64,000 nucleotides of DNA from Candidatus Zhuqueibacterota bacterium. GTDB taxonomy: Bacteria; Zhuqueibacterota; Zhuqueibacteria; Thermofontimicrobiales; Sulfurfontimicrobiaceae. Below, one piece after another: positions 8,897 to 18,534 of this stretch (the stretch's first letter is position 1; each line of letters begins with the position of its first letter). The position numbers and the translations under genes are program-made. Under the pieces are notes generated by a model that saw only the letters and a list, made by a program, of their open reading frames with translations, was not told the DNA's origin and did not search any database. The stretch covers positions 62,001-126,000 of the forward strand of contig JAFGMA010000399.1 of assembly GCA_016927835.1 (NCBI GenBank). The letters are read 5' to 3'.

Positions 8897-11734
8897 TTAC
8901 GGTCGTCGCACCTGCAACCCCACAGGCGGGCTCGGTGGAGTGTCGCCACGCGGATAAACGAATCGAAAATAGACCACATTGTCATTTTCATTATCCGCCG
9001 ACCAGATCCATTGCACTCCCCTGTCTTGCGAGATGCCGCTTACATTGCCGTAATCGCTCCAGGGCTGGGTCGCACCATGCCGACCTATTTCCGTGGCATA
9101 ACTCCAGCCGGAGTCGTTATACTCGACAGATTTCCAGTTGAGCGGTTCCGACGTGGCAACTTTCCAGGTACGATCGGACACAAAATGATTGTTCATATAA
9201 TCGATCTCAACCACCAGCCCACCCTGGATATCATAATCGATAGCTCTTACCGCTATCACATTGGTGCCTGATACTGAGGGAACCACATACGTTTCGGCAT
9301 CATTCCAGCCATCACCTCGTCCGATGCTGTCGCCATTCACAAACAGATGATATTCGTTATCTGAAGAGATCGTTATAGTAAATTCCGGCGGTATACCAAT
9401 ATATTTAAGTATAGTTGGATTAGGTGAGATTACATTTCGTGCTTTCGCCCTGTCGATCAGGTTACTGATTGTTACTTCATAGGTTACCCCGGCGGTATGG
9501 GCGCTGGTGCCAAGATTGACTTTGGTCGGTTCAACCAGGTTTGCGCTGTAAATTGATATACCACTATTGATCGAATAGTTGCCCACATTTTCAGCGGATG
9601 ATTCATCCATCGGTTCGCTGAACGTGATTTCGACGACATTCGAACTGGTATTGGATGCAAAAAGCGCCTTCGGCGGAGTATTATCTGCCAGTGTGTGATA
9701 CGGTCCGCCATCGGCAGAGGTGGTGCTTCGATTCCCGGCATCATCGACAGAAAAAACCGAGTAGCTGTAATCCGTATCTTCTTCTAAGCCAGTATCGATA
9801 TACGTCGGGTTGACTGTCGTGCGAACGAAAGTACCATTGCGATGAATTTCATAATACGATGCCAGATCTCCATCAGATGCGGGACCTGGTGCCGTCCAAG
9901 CCAAAGTAACACTGGACTCTGTCTGATCTGAAGAACCCAGGTTTGTTGGCGGCAGGGGTGGAATTGCTTCCTTCGGAAATTCGAAGCGGATAGCATCGGC
10001 TATCACAATGCCGTTGAGCGTATTGGAGACTTTTATATAATTATTGCTTCCGGCGGAAAAACTGAATGTGCCCAGGTAATTCCATTTGCCATAATTAGCT
10101 CTCTGGTTGACCGTGACCGTGCTGGTACCATTCGAATGATGAATTTCATACGGAACATCTGCTGCTTCGTCGTCGCCGGCAGCGCCATGAAATGCATGCC
10201 ATTCGTACACCTTGTACGATCCGGCTACGCCAAACGTGGGCCTGAAAACGGCATAATTATTCCCGTTGCCCGATGACGCGTAGTGATAGCCGGCGCCGAA
10301 TCCATCTTTTGTTGAATTAGTCATCGCCCAGGCGCTTCCCGCAGTTCCATAATTGCCAATCGCCCAGTTCCCGACATACTCTACGGTTTCGCTGCCAGCG
10401 GAGGTTCCGGCATCCACATTATCAATAATCACATCAGCGATAATGGTTTCCGGTTTTTTGACCAGCACGATTCCGTCGCCCATTATTTTATACAGGCTCG
10501 GATTTTCATAAACGCCCCAGAGCGTAATCTGATCGAACGGTTCGCCATTATTGTGCGTCGGATCTTGCCCACCCTTAAAGCGATAATAAGGACCGGCATA
10601 ACCATTCAGCGTCCGCAATTCAGCATCGGTGACGGTGACTGTTTTGCCTTTGGCATTGACGATGGACGCGCCATTATCGAAAAATCGCACCCACACCGCC
10701 TGGATATTCCAGTCCGGACCCTCTGCTTGCAGTCTCTGGGCATCGTGTGTGGGGTAGCCTAACTTCACATCGAATTCATCATAATATTTGACGTATTCGT
10801 GAAATTCGGAATGCACATCCTCAAAGGTGAAATAGCCATCGCCCAGTAGAGTTGTCGTCAGCAAAAAGCGCATTGCCTGGTAATCATTCTTGGTGATCGT
10901 TGGCTTATTGTCCCAACGGTATTTCGCAGTTCCGTCCACAAACATCACGTGCGGTTCGAGAGCGCGTTTCATCCAGTCCTGATACAGCGTGTTAAAGTGC
11001 GTCCAGTTGGTTAGCGCCCAGCAGAATTCCAGGAACATACCATTGGTTGTATTCCAGCCGAAAGAATGGAATCCACCTGAATTAATGAAGAAGAGCTTGT
11101 TGGGATTACGGTCTCGCCATCCCTGGAGCACTTTATTGACACCATTCAGCCAGTAGCCTCGTATCCAGTCCCTGCCATGTTCATTCCAGTCATTCACGCC
11201 ATTGCGGTCGAGATCGATATCGGTGCTCACCCAGGTATCGGGAAACTCCCAGAGCCCGTCGGTCGCTGCCCCGTCAAAAACGGATAAATCGCAAAATGTA
11301 CTCATATAATCTATAACGGCATCGCTATAGCGCTTGCCACCGATCACCGGGCAAAAATCGCTCATATCAGCCAGGGGTCGTGCGCCACCATAGATTCGAA
11401 TTTCAGAGCCATCGGATTTTAGAGTTGTCCACTGATCATAATAAGGCGAAGCGCATTGACCGGCATTTATGTCGCGGGTGGGCATGACCCAGGTATTCGG
11501 ATTAATATTCTTGATCCCCTGGGCAAAACCAGTACCGTTGTTTGCTGTCACAACGACATCGAATTTTGCATACCATTCCGGTGTGGCACCCCCCCAGTTA
11601 AACATCATCAACCGCGGATAGTCATGGCTGTGCTGTGCGAAAAGCTCAACAGGCATTACGCACAACAAGATTATAACTACCACGACAGCAAGTGTTAAAA
11701 CCATCGTTTTAAATTGCATCACATAACTCATCAT
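8897..11734 (-). CDS. Secreted GHL15-like glycoside hydrolase with carbohydrate-binding, FN3 and Ig-like domains
   Basis: The track frame starts at 11740, but GGAG abuts that ATG. The ATG at 11734 (6 nt spacing) or 11731 fits better; 945 aa from 11734. A signal peptide precedes a domain (~residues 38-430) opening with RLMMFNWGGATPEWY, which I assign to the putative glycosyl hydrolase GHL15 family. Next come a golvesin-like carbohydrate-binding module (~450-610), FN3 (~615-710), an SbsA/Big_5 Ig-like domain (~712-800, SEPMDESS), and a galactose-binding-like module to the end. Likely secreted or surface-exposed and polysaccharide-active; the substrate is unknown. Its position just past the end of the polysaccharide locus suggests it acts on that or a related glycan. 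Confidence 0.72.
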   Translation of the reverse strand: MMSYVMQFKTMVLTLAVVVVIILLCVMPVELFAQHSHDYPRLMMFNWGGATPEWYAKFDVVVTANNGTGFAQGIKNINPNTWVMPTRDINAGQCASPYYDQWTTLKSDGSEIRIYGGARPLADMSDFCPVIGGKRYSDAVIDYMSTFCDLSVFDGAATDGLWEFPDTWVSTDIDLDRNGVNDWNEHGRDWIRGYWLNGVNKVLQGWRDRNPNKLFFINSGGFHSFGWNTTNGMFLEFCWALTNWTHFNTLYQDWMKRALEPHVMFVDGTAKYRWDNKPTITKNDYQAMRFLLTTTLLGDGYFTFEDVHSEFHEYVKYYDEFDVKLGYPTHDAQRLQAEGPDWNIQAVWVRFFDNGASIVNAKGKTVTVTDAELRTLNGYAGPYYRFKGGQDPTHNNGEPFDQITLWGVYENPSLYKIMGDGIVLVKKPETIIADVIIDNVDAGTSAGSETVEYVGNWAIGNYGTAGSAWAMTNSTKDGFGAGYHYASSGNGNNYAVFRPTFGVAGSYKVYEWHAFHGAAGDDEAADVPYEIHHSNGTSTVTVNQRANYGKWNYLGTFSFSAGSNNYIKVSNTLNGIVIADAIRFEFPKEAIPPLPPTNLGSSDQTESSVTLAWTAPGPASDGDLASYYEIHRNGTFVRTTVNPTYIDTGLEEDTDYSYSVFSVDDAGNRSTTSADGGPYHTLADNTPPKALFASNTSSNVVEITFSEPMDESSAENVGNYSINSGISIYSANLVEPTKVNLGTSAHTAGVTYEVTISNLIDRAKARNVISPNPTILKYIGIPPEFTITISSDNEYHLFVNGDSIGRGDGWNDAETYVVPSVSGTNVIAVRAIDYDIQGGLVVEIDYMNNHFVSDRTWKVATSEPLNWKSVEYNDSGWSYATEIGRHGATQPWSDYGNVSGISQDRGVQWIWSADNENDNVVYFRFVYPRGDTPPSPPVGLQVRRP

Positions 11735-11740
11735 CCTCAT

Positions 11741-12437
11741 CTCCTTTCACTCAATAGTTAACTCTGTTTTTGAATGGTTAAGCTAATTGAAAAAGAATGG
11801 GTTGCTATTGAATTCAGGCATTTGTTTCAACCTCATCATGTATCAATGAGATATTCACATGCCCAGTTTTATCAAAATATTATGAATCAAACTCACTCGA
11901 CCGGAGAAAATCAAAACATGGCAGTATTATTGGCTTTTTCACATTATGTTCTGAGTGAGTTGTTTCAATGTACTTAATTAACTAGATAAATTCACGTCAT
12001 TAAGCTTTTTTCTGAGATGCACGATTCAAAGCAAGCGAAAAGCAGTTGATGCGTCAGACTTGATATATTACGGATGGATTAAATCAATATAAAAACAACA
12101 ATTTTTCTGGCAATATACAAAATTAATAATTACGGTGCAAGTAATTTTTTTTAATATTTTCAGATTCTTCAAATCTGCTTAATTAAATTAGCATCAAATG
12201 CAACATACATGTATAAAACTTAATAATTTTATAATTTAATCTTATATTTTAATGAAATATATTATATTGCACACTCCATCTTATATCAACAATCAAAATA
12301 CCTGTATTCAGAAGGAAATTTATGATTCACATCAGTAATATTTCTAGAACCCTGGAATAGAACGGCGCGGATTGGTTTCAAAAGCACTTTGCCGCCTGCC
12401 GGGTTCTATTCAATCGGGCTTCCCGTTTACAGACATT
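11741..12437. other. Non-coding AT-rich gap between glycan locus and secreted-protein island
   Basis: About 700 bp with no gene-like frame; 12060-12330 is especially AT-rich. Its right edge holds a long inverted repeat (12355-12411) and a small CGGG-CTT-CCCG hairpin (12415-12425) just past the last gene of the glycan locus. Its left edge is the leader of the GHL15-like gene. Confidence 0.6.
12355..12411 (-). terminator. Candidate transcription end of the glycan locus (inverted repeat)
   Basis: GAATAGAAC (12355-12363) pairs perfectly with GTTCTATTC (12403-12411), with further GGC/GCC pairing inside. It lies ~27 nt past the last methyltransferase stop, at the end of the long minus-strand gene run. 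There is no U-tract, so it is either a non-canonical terminator or a remnant of another element. Confidence 0.35.
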
Positions 12438-13433
12438 TCAATCAACTTTCAATGCACCTCGATATTGCTGTATTAACTCCTTATCAGAAATTGTCTTATC
12501 TGTCTTTCTGCCTATAAAATAGTAGCTTGAAGCGGCATCCATTGTTCCGGGCTTGTTAATGAGAAACGTATCGAAATATTTGAGCCAGAAGCCCGTAAAT
12601 CTGGCGAACGCTTTGGCGGTTTTTCTTAAAAATGCGGTTTCGGCGAAGCTGAGGAGAAAATATTCATAAGCCCAGGCTAGCGCCATTCCGGGTCCGCATG
12701 CTGCCCCGCTGTCAATTTCCTCAAATTTCCTGAACAGGCGTCGATGCCCCAGATGCGTAAAGCGCGTAAAATCATAGCGTCCCATGTGAACCTGCTGCAT
12801 AAATGGTGTTTCGGCATAAACAATGCCCTGCCCGGGTTTGAGTATCCGATGAATCTCGGAAGCGCATTTTGCGGGATCGACCACGTGTTCGAGTACAGCC
12901 TGCACGATAACACCATCCAGCGAATTATCAGGAAAAGGTATGTCATGGGCATCGCAGATGATCATTGTCCGGGGACCGAAATAAATATCGGTCTCGATCA
13001 ACTCAACAGGTGGCTGCGATTGTATCAAAACTTCCATTCCTTCTCCCACGGTACCACCTCCTAATACGAGTACCCGTGGATTGGGATTTGATTGAAGCAG
13101 GCAATCGAGAAACGTTGCATTATTCTTCCTGGCTCCCACATTGCGATTTGGATTTGGAATAAATCGGGTGGCATCACTCAGCCGCGCCATTTTATCCGCT
13201 GATTTGGCTGCAACCGCCTTCTGACTACTGACAATGTCGTCGATTGAGAAGATGCTTGCTTGCTCGTTTATCAAGATCGGCACTCCGTTGACTACGGGGT
13301 AGATCACAGCACATCCGCTATTCGAACATGCCAATTGTGAGTCGGAAACATGCAGCTTTTTATGGCATGCAGGACAGGTGAGTAACGCTTGAATTGATTT
13401 ATTCATCCTTAACATCGCAGATTTTCTTCCCAT
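12438..13433 (-). CDS. SAM-dependent methyltransferase with N-terminal Trm112-like zinc ribbon
   Basis: 331 aa. Near residues 19-40 is a CPAC...CSNSGC zinc-ribbon pattern followed by YPVVNGVPIL, as in Trm112-like domains. Then comes a class I methyltransferase: VLVLGGGTVGEG (SAM-binding glycine loop), CDAHDIPFPDNSLDGV and ILKPGQG. The substrate is unknown; at the 3' end of a polysaccharide locus a sugar or lipid-carrier methylation is plausible. It starts 10 nt after the preceding GT4 gene, so it is translationally linked. The ATG at 13433 has only a weak RBS; the ATG at 13415 has GGAAG 9 nt upstream and is an alternative. Confidence 0.75.
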   Translation of the reverse strand: MGRKSAMLRMNKSIQALLTCPACHKKLHVSDSQLACSNSGCAVIYPVVNGVPILINEQASIFSIDDIVSSQKAVAAKSADKMARLSDATRFIPNPNRNVGARKNNATFLDCLLQSNPNPRVLVLGGGTVGEGMEVLIQSQPPVELIETDIYFGPRTMIICDAHDIPFPDNSLDGVIVQAVLEHVVDPAKCASEIHRILKPGQGIVYAETPFMQQVHMGRYDFTRFTHLGHRRLFRKFEEIDSGAACGPGMALAWAYEYFLLSFAETAFLRKTAKAFARFTGFWLKYFDTFLINKPGTMDAASSYYFIGRKTDKTISDKELIQQYRGALKVD

Positions 13434-13443
13434 TAACTAATTC

Positions 13444-14586
13444 TCAAATTCCATTCAGACTCTCTTCATACAGCGAAACAAACTTCTCGACTTGCTTGTC
13501 GACGGAAAAGGCATCCTGCACTGTTTTACGCGCGCGCATTCCAATCTGAATTCTTTCCTGAGGATCTGCCAGCAAGTCTAAAATAGCTGCGTTCAATTTT
13601 GCAGAATTTTCTGGCGGTACAAGTAATCCGTTCTGCCCGTGCGAAATCACTTCAGGGATGCCCCCGACGGATGTAGCGATTGCGGGCACGGAACAAGACA
13701 TCGCCTCCAACAGCACGTTCGGCAGCCCTTCAGAGACCGAAGGCAGGATGAAAATATCGAAAATATTCAATAATTCGAAAACATCATCACGGAATCCCAG
13801 GAAAATAACATGCTCCTTCAAAGCGAGTTTCTCGGCTTGCAGCTCCAATTCATCGCGGAATTCGCCGCCGCCCACAAAAATACAGACGGTATCGGGAAAT
13901 TTTCCGATGACACCAGCAAGGGCATCAATCAAATATTTATGACCCTTCACCGGTTCCAACCGTCCGACGACACCCAATACCGTGGTAGCACCGTTAATTC
14001 CAAGTTCTTTTCGCTTATGACTAAAATTCTGTTTTCGGAATTTTTCAGTATCCACACCATAATGAATGATTTGAACCTTCGACGCTTCAATCTTTCTCAG
14101 CTTGAGCAGCGAAGCCTTCACCTCGGCTGAAACGGCTGCAATTTTAAAAACGACTTTCATTGCAAATTTATAGGCAATGCGCCGATGCCAGCGTGAATGC
14201 ATATAATTTTGACTATGGGAGACGGTTTCCCACGAAATCACCGCCGAAACGCCGGCTAATTTGGCAGCGATGGCTCCGATTATGTCCGCATAGAACAGGG
14301 TTGTTTGAACGATATCGATTTTTTCGCGGCGAATTAACTTTGCAACTTTGAATACGAGGGTCAAATCGAATTTATGTCGCTTCGGAAATATCACGGTTTT
14401 CACGCCCAATGCTTCGAATCGTTTCTGAAGCGGTCCGCCCTGTCCCACGCTGCAAACCACTTGATTGAATTTGTTAGAATAATGCTTCTGGATGAGTTTC
14501 ACGAGTTCCAGCAGCTTCAATTCGGCACCGCCGATGGCAAAGCCATTCACCAGATGCAATATATTCGCTTTAGCGACTGCTTTCAT
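13444..14586 (-). CDS. GT4-family glycosyltransferase
   Basis: 380 aa, GT-B fold. The N-terminal acceptor side carries the NGFAIGGAELKLLEL loop typical of GT4 enzymes. The C-terminal donor side has VVGRLEPVKGH and the SEGLPNVLLEAMS segment (~residues 288-300), holding the E-x7-E motif that contacts the nucleotide sugar. A cytoplasmic retaining transferase adding one sugar to the lipid-linked repeat unit; sugar and linkage cannot be read. Its ATG overlaps the stop of the upstream GT4 gene (ATGA), so the two are translationally coupled. Confidence 0.88.
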   Translation of the reverse strand: MKAVAKANILHLVNGFAIGGAELKLLELVKLIQKHYSNKFNQVVCSVGQGGPLQKRFEALGVKTVIFPKRHKFDLTLVFKVAKLIRREKIDIVQTTLFYADIIGAIAAKLAGVSAVISWETVSHSQNYMHSRWHRRIAYKFAMKVVFKIAAVSAEVKASLLKLRKIEASKVQIIHYGVDTEKFRKQNFSHKRKELGINGATTVLGVVGRLEPVKGHKYLIDALAGVIGKFPDTVCIFVGGGEFRDELELQAEKLALKEHVIFLGFRDDVFELLNIFDIFILPSVSEGLPNVLLEAMSCSVPAIATSVGGIPEVISHGQNGLLVPPENSAKLNAAILDLLADPQERIQIGMRARKTVQDAFSVDKQVEKFVSLYEESLNGI

Positions 14587-15782
14587 TTTCCGTTCTTCTT
14601 GCTTTGTAATACATCATCGCACACAGTCGAAAACTGAATTGCTTTTTCACGCCATGTATGCTCTTTCACAATTGTTTCCCGTGCATGCTGTCCCACCGAG
14701 TCACGCAATTGCGGATTGGAAATCAGCGTGAGCAATGTATCAATTATTTGCCGGATGTTATCGGGTTCACACAAAAAACCATTGTGTTGATCTTTGATAA
14801 GTTCGGCAATTTGTCCGATCCGCGTCGTCACTACCGGCTTGCCAGCCGCCATATATTCATAAATTTTCACCGGAGAATAATAGAAAAAGGGCAAATTCGG
14901 ATATGGCGCCAGCACAATATTCATCGCAGAAATATATTCCGGCATGGCTTCATGCTGCACATAGCCGGTCAAAATAACGCGCGTCTGAAGATTTTTATGT
15001 TTGACAAACTCCTCGAGCGCTGCTTTCATTGGACCACCTTCTCCGACCAGTAAAAATGCGGTATCCGGATTTACTTCGGTCAACTTGCCGATAACCTTCA
15101 AAATATTTTCGACACCATGCCAGTAATGAAACGATCCCACGAATCCGATAATAGTTTTGCCCCGAAGGCTATATTTATCTAATACATGGCTATTGTCAAC
15201 CTGCGGATGAAATTTTTCAATATCCGCTCCATTGCTGATCACCAGCAGCTTATTTTCCGGAACGCCCTGCTGCATGAAATAGTGTTTTGCCACGTTGGAA
15301 ACACAGACGCTTTTGTCCGCATTTTTGAGATTCAATTTTTCGATCAATTCAGGCAGGATAGGTATTTTCCAAAATTGTTTTGCAAACTCCCTTAATTCGT
15401 AGACAACTGGCGCGTCGGCTTCGATGACGATGGGAATTTTCTTGAACTTTGCCAGCAGGAGCGATGAAAAAAGGTAATGCTCCAGCCTGGAGATGATAAG
15501 ATCCGGCTGATCCTTTTTGATGATTCGATATTCCTTGATAAAATAGGCAATGTTTTGCATCAACTGTTTGGGATCGTGCAAATACCGGGACATTAATTTT
15601 CGAACCCAGCTTTGCCTGCCTTTTTTTAGCGGTTTCTTATTCTGGGGCTGATTTTTCATCCAGTAGATTTTCACATCATTCCCAACTTCCTCCAACTCGT
15701 GCATCAAAAGCTCGGCTTTTCGGGTGGAGCCGATGGAAATGCCATACAAATCATATAAATAGTTGAAATATACAATATTCAT
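14583..15782 (-). CDS. GT4-family glycosyltransferase
   Basis: 399 aa. Like many GT4 enzymes it has a donor-binding half with IGFVGSFHYWHGVENIL (start of the C-terminal Rossmann domain) and YSPVKIYEYMAAGKPVV near residue 305. Predicted cytoplasmic or membrane-associated transferase in repeat-unit assembly. It lies 15 nt after the next GT4 gene upstream and overlaps the following one by 4 nt, so three GT4 genes form a tight string behind the second flippase. Donor and acceptor are unknown. Confidence 0.88.
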   Translation of the reverse strand: MNIVYFNYLYDLYGISIGSTRKAELLMHELEEVGNDVKIYWMKNQPQNKKPLKKGRQSWVRKLMSRYLHDPKQLMQNIAYFIKEYRIIKKDQPDLIISRLEHYLFSSLLLAKFKKIPIVIEADAPVVYELREFAKQFWKIPILPELIEKLNLKNADKSVCVSNVAKHYFMQQGVPENKLLVISNGADIEKFHPQVDNSHVLDKYSLRGKTIIGFVGSFHYWHGVENILKVIGKLTEVNPDTAFLLVGEGGPMKAALEEFVKHKNLQTRVILTGYVQHEAMPEYISAMNIVLAPYPNLPFFYYSPVKIYEYMAAGKPVVTTRIGQIAELIKDQHNGFLCEPDNIRQIIDTLLTLISNPQLRDSVGQHARETIVKEHTWREKAIQFSTVCDDVLQSKKNGK

Positions 15783-15797
15783 GTTTCAATTTCCGAT

Positions 15798-17042
15798 TTA
15801 TTTCATCAGGTCTAAATATAATTGATACATTTTTTCATAATGTGGATCAGGGCTAAATTCCCGTTCTGCTTTGTCGCGCCCGTTCCGACCAAAATTTCTC
15901 ATTAGTTTCGGATTATGCAGCAGGTGGTTCATTTTATCTTTTAAATCCACCACATCGCCCGGAATAAACAGAAAGCCGTTTTCCTCATGATCGACAAGCT
16001 CAGAAATACCACCGATATCGGCGCCAATCACAGGTCTTCCCATCGAAAAAGATTCATAAATTACCAGTGGCGAGTTATCATACCATTCCGACGGTACCAC
16101 TACAAATTGCGCCCTGGAAACAAGGTTTTTCAATTCATCTTTTGATTTATTCCCCATAAATTTGACATTGGAAAGCCCGTTCTGCGCGACATATTGTTCC
16201 AATTCAGGGCGCTGAGGACCATCACCGACAACCAGCAATCGGGAGCTGCGAAATGCATCCATCGCTTTTAACAGTGTCAAAATCCCTTTTTCGTGAGACA
16301 ACCTGCCATAATAAATGAAATAATCGTCGAACACATTTGAAAAGGGATAATCATCGAGATTGATCGTATAAAACATGTTGAATATTTTATCTTGAGGAAT
16401 TCCGCCTTCCGCCAGCTTTTTCCCCATGAAGCCACTCGGTACATGAAATTTATCGATAATATCATAAATTTTCATCTTGCGATGCGTGAATGATTCCAGT
16501 GCAATCAGCGTACTGGCAAACCGGGATCCTTTATGGCATTTTTCAATAATCGGGTGCAGCGCACTGCCCTTCACGCATTTTTCACAAATTTGACCTTTTT
16601 CGGCAATGTAAAGCCGATAATTGGGACACACAAGCTTGTATTGATGAACCGTCTGGACTACCGGAATATCATGTTTTTTCAGCACGTGCAAAATTGACGG
16701 CGACAGTTGGTGATCGATCATGTGCAGGTGAGCGATATCCGGTTTGCACGCATCAATCAACTGCTCGAGCCTGGTTTTTGAATGCAGCGAATAAATGATC
16801 CTGCCGGCAATTTGTGGCGTCTTGATTAATTTCTGCAGCGGTGATCCGTAATTGAATTCAATCTGATCGACAAAATAGCGGCTGTATTCAGAATCGAAAT
16901 TGGACGGATGTTTCATTGCAAAGGGAATTACATCGTGCCCGCGAGATTTCAGAACTTTTGTTAATTCGAAATAATACCGTTCCGAGCCACCCATTATGAA
17001 ATAGTATTTATTTATTTTTAATATTTTAAGACCCTTACCCAT
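15798..17042 (-). CDS. GT4-family glycosyltransferase
   Basis: Two consecutive ATGs (17045 and 17042); the second is better spaced from GAGG, giving 414 aa. The N-terminal half has INKYYFIMGGSERYYFEL. The donor half has YYGRLSHEKGI and PLVIYESFSMGRPVIG near residue 327, with the E-x7-E motif. A cysteine pair, CEKC, near residue 150 is part of an inserted loop (PNYRLYIAEKGQICEKC) that recurs in one GT4 subgroup and may bind metal. The start overlaps the flippase 3' end, so translation is coupled. Confidence 0.87.
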   Translation of the reverse strand: MGKGLKILKINKYYFIMGGSERYYFELTKVLKSRGHDVIPFAMKHPSNFDSEYSRYFVDQIEFNYGSPLQKLIKTPQIAGRIIYSLHSKTRLEQLIDACKPDIAHLHMIDHQLSPSILHVLKKHDIPVVQTVHQYKLVCPNYRLYIAEKGQICEKCVKGSALHPIIEKCHKGSRFASTLIALESFTHRKMKIYDIIDKFHVPSGFMGKKLAEGGIPQDKIFNMFYTINLDDYPFSNVFDDYFIYYGRLSHEKGILTLLKAMDAFRSSRLLVVGDGPQRPELEQYVAQNGLSNVKFMGNKSKDELKNLVSRAQFVVVPSEWYDNSPLVIYESFSMGRPVIGADIGGISELVDHEENGFLFIPGDVVDLKDKMNHLLHNPKLMRNFGRNGRDKAEREFSPDPHYEKMYQLYLDLMK

Positions 17043-18534
17043 CATTACCTCGTTTTAAAAGTTTACCGGAAACTGGCAGTATTTCATCGAACGTAAATCC
17101 TTTCATCAAGAATAAGCTCACAGCGAATATCACTGAACTCGCGAAGACGACGGCGAATAAATTATAGGTTTTGAAGTGCAGCGTGAAAAGCGCCATGATT
17201 GCTGTTGCCACGATATTTTTCAACAGGAATCCCACTTCACCGAGTTTGGCAATTTTCTGATAGGCAACAAAATAAAATGTCACAAAGATAAAGACTTCGG
17301 TGCATACGATGGTGATTGCCGCGCCAATATAGGAATAGTAATGGATAAAAATCAAATTCAAGATGATGTTAATCCCCAATCCGATCACCTGAATTTTGAT
17401 CATCAGTTTCTGCAGGTTGGCTGCCTTCAAAATTCCGGTGAAAAAAATATTGAAAAACATAAGCGCTGCCGCCCACACGAGCACTTTAAGGGAATATGTC
17501 GCATTCACGAAATCTTTGCCGTAAATGAGCATTATGATTTTATCCGCCAGGATAATGGTACCAGCTACCAGCGGAAATGCAGCATACGAAAGATATTTCA
17601 TGCATTTGGTGAAAAGTTCTGCCACCCGTTCCCTCGATTCATGCATTTGCCTCGAAAATGCCGGGTAGGTAGCCGCGACTGTAATCATGGGAATAATTGC
17701 GGTAATGGCAATAAATTTATAGCTTGCCGAGAACCAGCCGACAGCTTGCTCGGTTTTAATTAATGATAAAATGATGACACCAATATTGCTATACACTGTG
17801 GAAATAAAAACCGAAATGCCAAACGGCAGCGAACTGCTCACCAGCGTTTTTATATTTTTAACTTCAGGTTGAAATTCCGATTTACTGAAATTGAAATGTC
17901 TTTTCAAAATAAAAAAGCTGACTGCGCTGCTGAAAATCCCGCCGGCTAAAAACGCACCGCAAAAAATGATTAATCCATAGCCCTTCAACAAAACATATAT
18001 GCCAATTCCTGTAATGAAAATTTTTTCGAGCGTCAATACAATCGCCTCGAATTGCATCCGTTCAAATGCCTCGAAAATGCCGATGGACAGTTGCATTACC
18101 GAAGTTGTAATTCCGTAGCCTGCAAAAATAATGATCGCATAATTGGTATCTGTCGCATAGTTTGCAAAATATAAAAATAGGGCGAGCAGCACAAAATTAA
18201 GCGTTATCAGGGCAATTTTAACAACCAGGGAATTAAAAAAATACCGTTGGGCAATATCCCTGTTCTTTGCAATTTCCCGCGTGATATAGGTATTGATTCC
18301 CAGGTCATTGAAGAGGAACACGAAGAACATAATCGTGCTAGCCAGCGAAAATTTTCCGAATCCATCGTCACCCAGGTAACGAGCGGCAAAAGGGATCAGG
18401 GCAAACGCCAGTACTTTTTGGGAAAGCTGCCCAATCGCCACAAAATAGGTATTTTTTTTCAGACTGCTTCTTTTCACGCTCGTTGAGATTTCCCTCCGAT
18501 TAAGGTTACGCTGCCTGCCCGGGTGCTCTGCCAT
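17035..18534 (-). CDS. wzx: Wzx-type polysaccharide flippase (second copy in locus)
   Basis: Up to 499 aa with about 12-14 hydrophobic segments across its length, the MATE-like MOP superfamily pattern of O-antigen/capsule flippases (SLKKNTYFVAIGQLSQKVLAF start, ARYLGDDGFGKFSLA in the first loop). It moves undecaprenyl-linked repeat units across the inner membrane. The ATG at 18534 lies inside the polymerase gene; a GTG at 18477 preceded by GGAGGG (14 nt) would give 480 aa and begin just before the conserved core, and I think it more likely. It is paired with the polymerase-like gene immediately upstream, the usual Wzx/Wzy arrangement. Confidence 0.85.
   Translation of the reverse strand: MAEHPGRQRNLNRREISTSVKRSSLKKNTYFVAIGQLSQKVLAFALIPFAARYLGDDGFGKFSLASTIMFFVFLFNDLGINTYITREIAKNRDIAQRYFFNSLVVKIALITLNFVLLALFLYFANYATDTNYAIIIFAGYGITTSVMQLSIGIFEAFERMQFEAIVLTLEKIFITGIGIYVLLKGYGLIIFCGAFLAGGIFSSAVSFFILKRHFNFSKSEFQPEVKNIKTLVSSSLPFGISVFISTVYSNIGVIILSLIKTEQAVGWFSASYKFIAITAIIPMITVAATYPAFSRQMHESRERVAELFTKCMKYLSYAAFPLVAGTIILADKIIMLIYGKDFVNATYSLKVLVWAAALMFFNIFFTGILKAANLQKLMIKIQVIGLGINIILNLIFIHYYSYIGAAITIVCTEVFIFVTFYFVAYQKIAKLGEVGFLLKNIVATAIMALFTLHFKTYNLFAVVFASSVIFAVSLFLMKGFTFDEILPVSGKLLKRGNDG

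Noticed and set aside
17176-17763. Plus-strand ORF of 195 aa
   Set aside because: Opposite the wzx membrane-protein sequence; His/Lys-rich translation with no domain.
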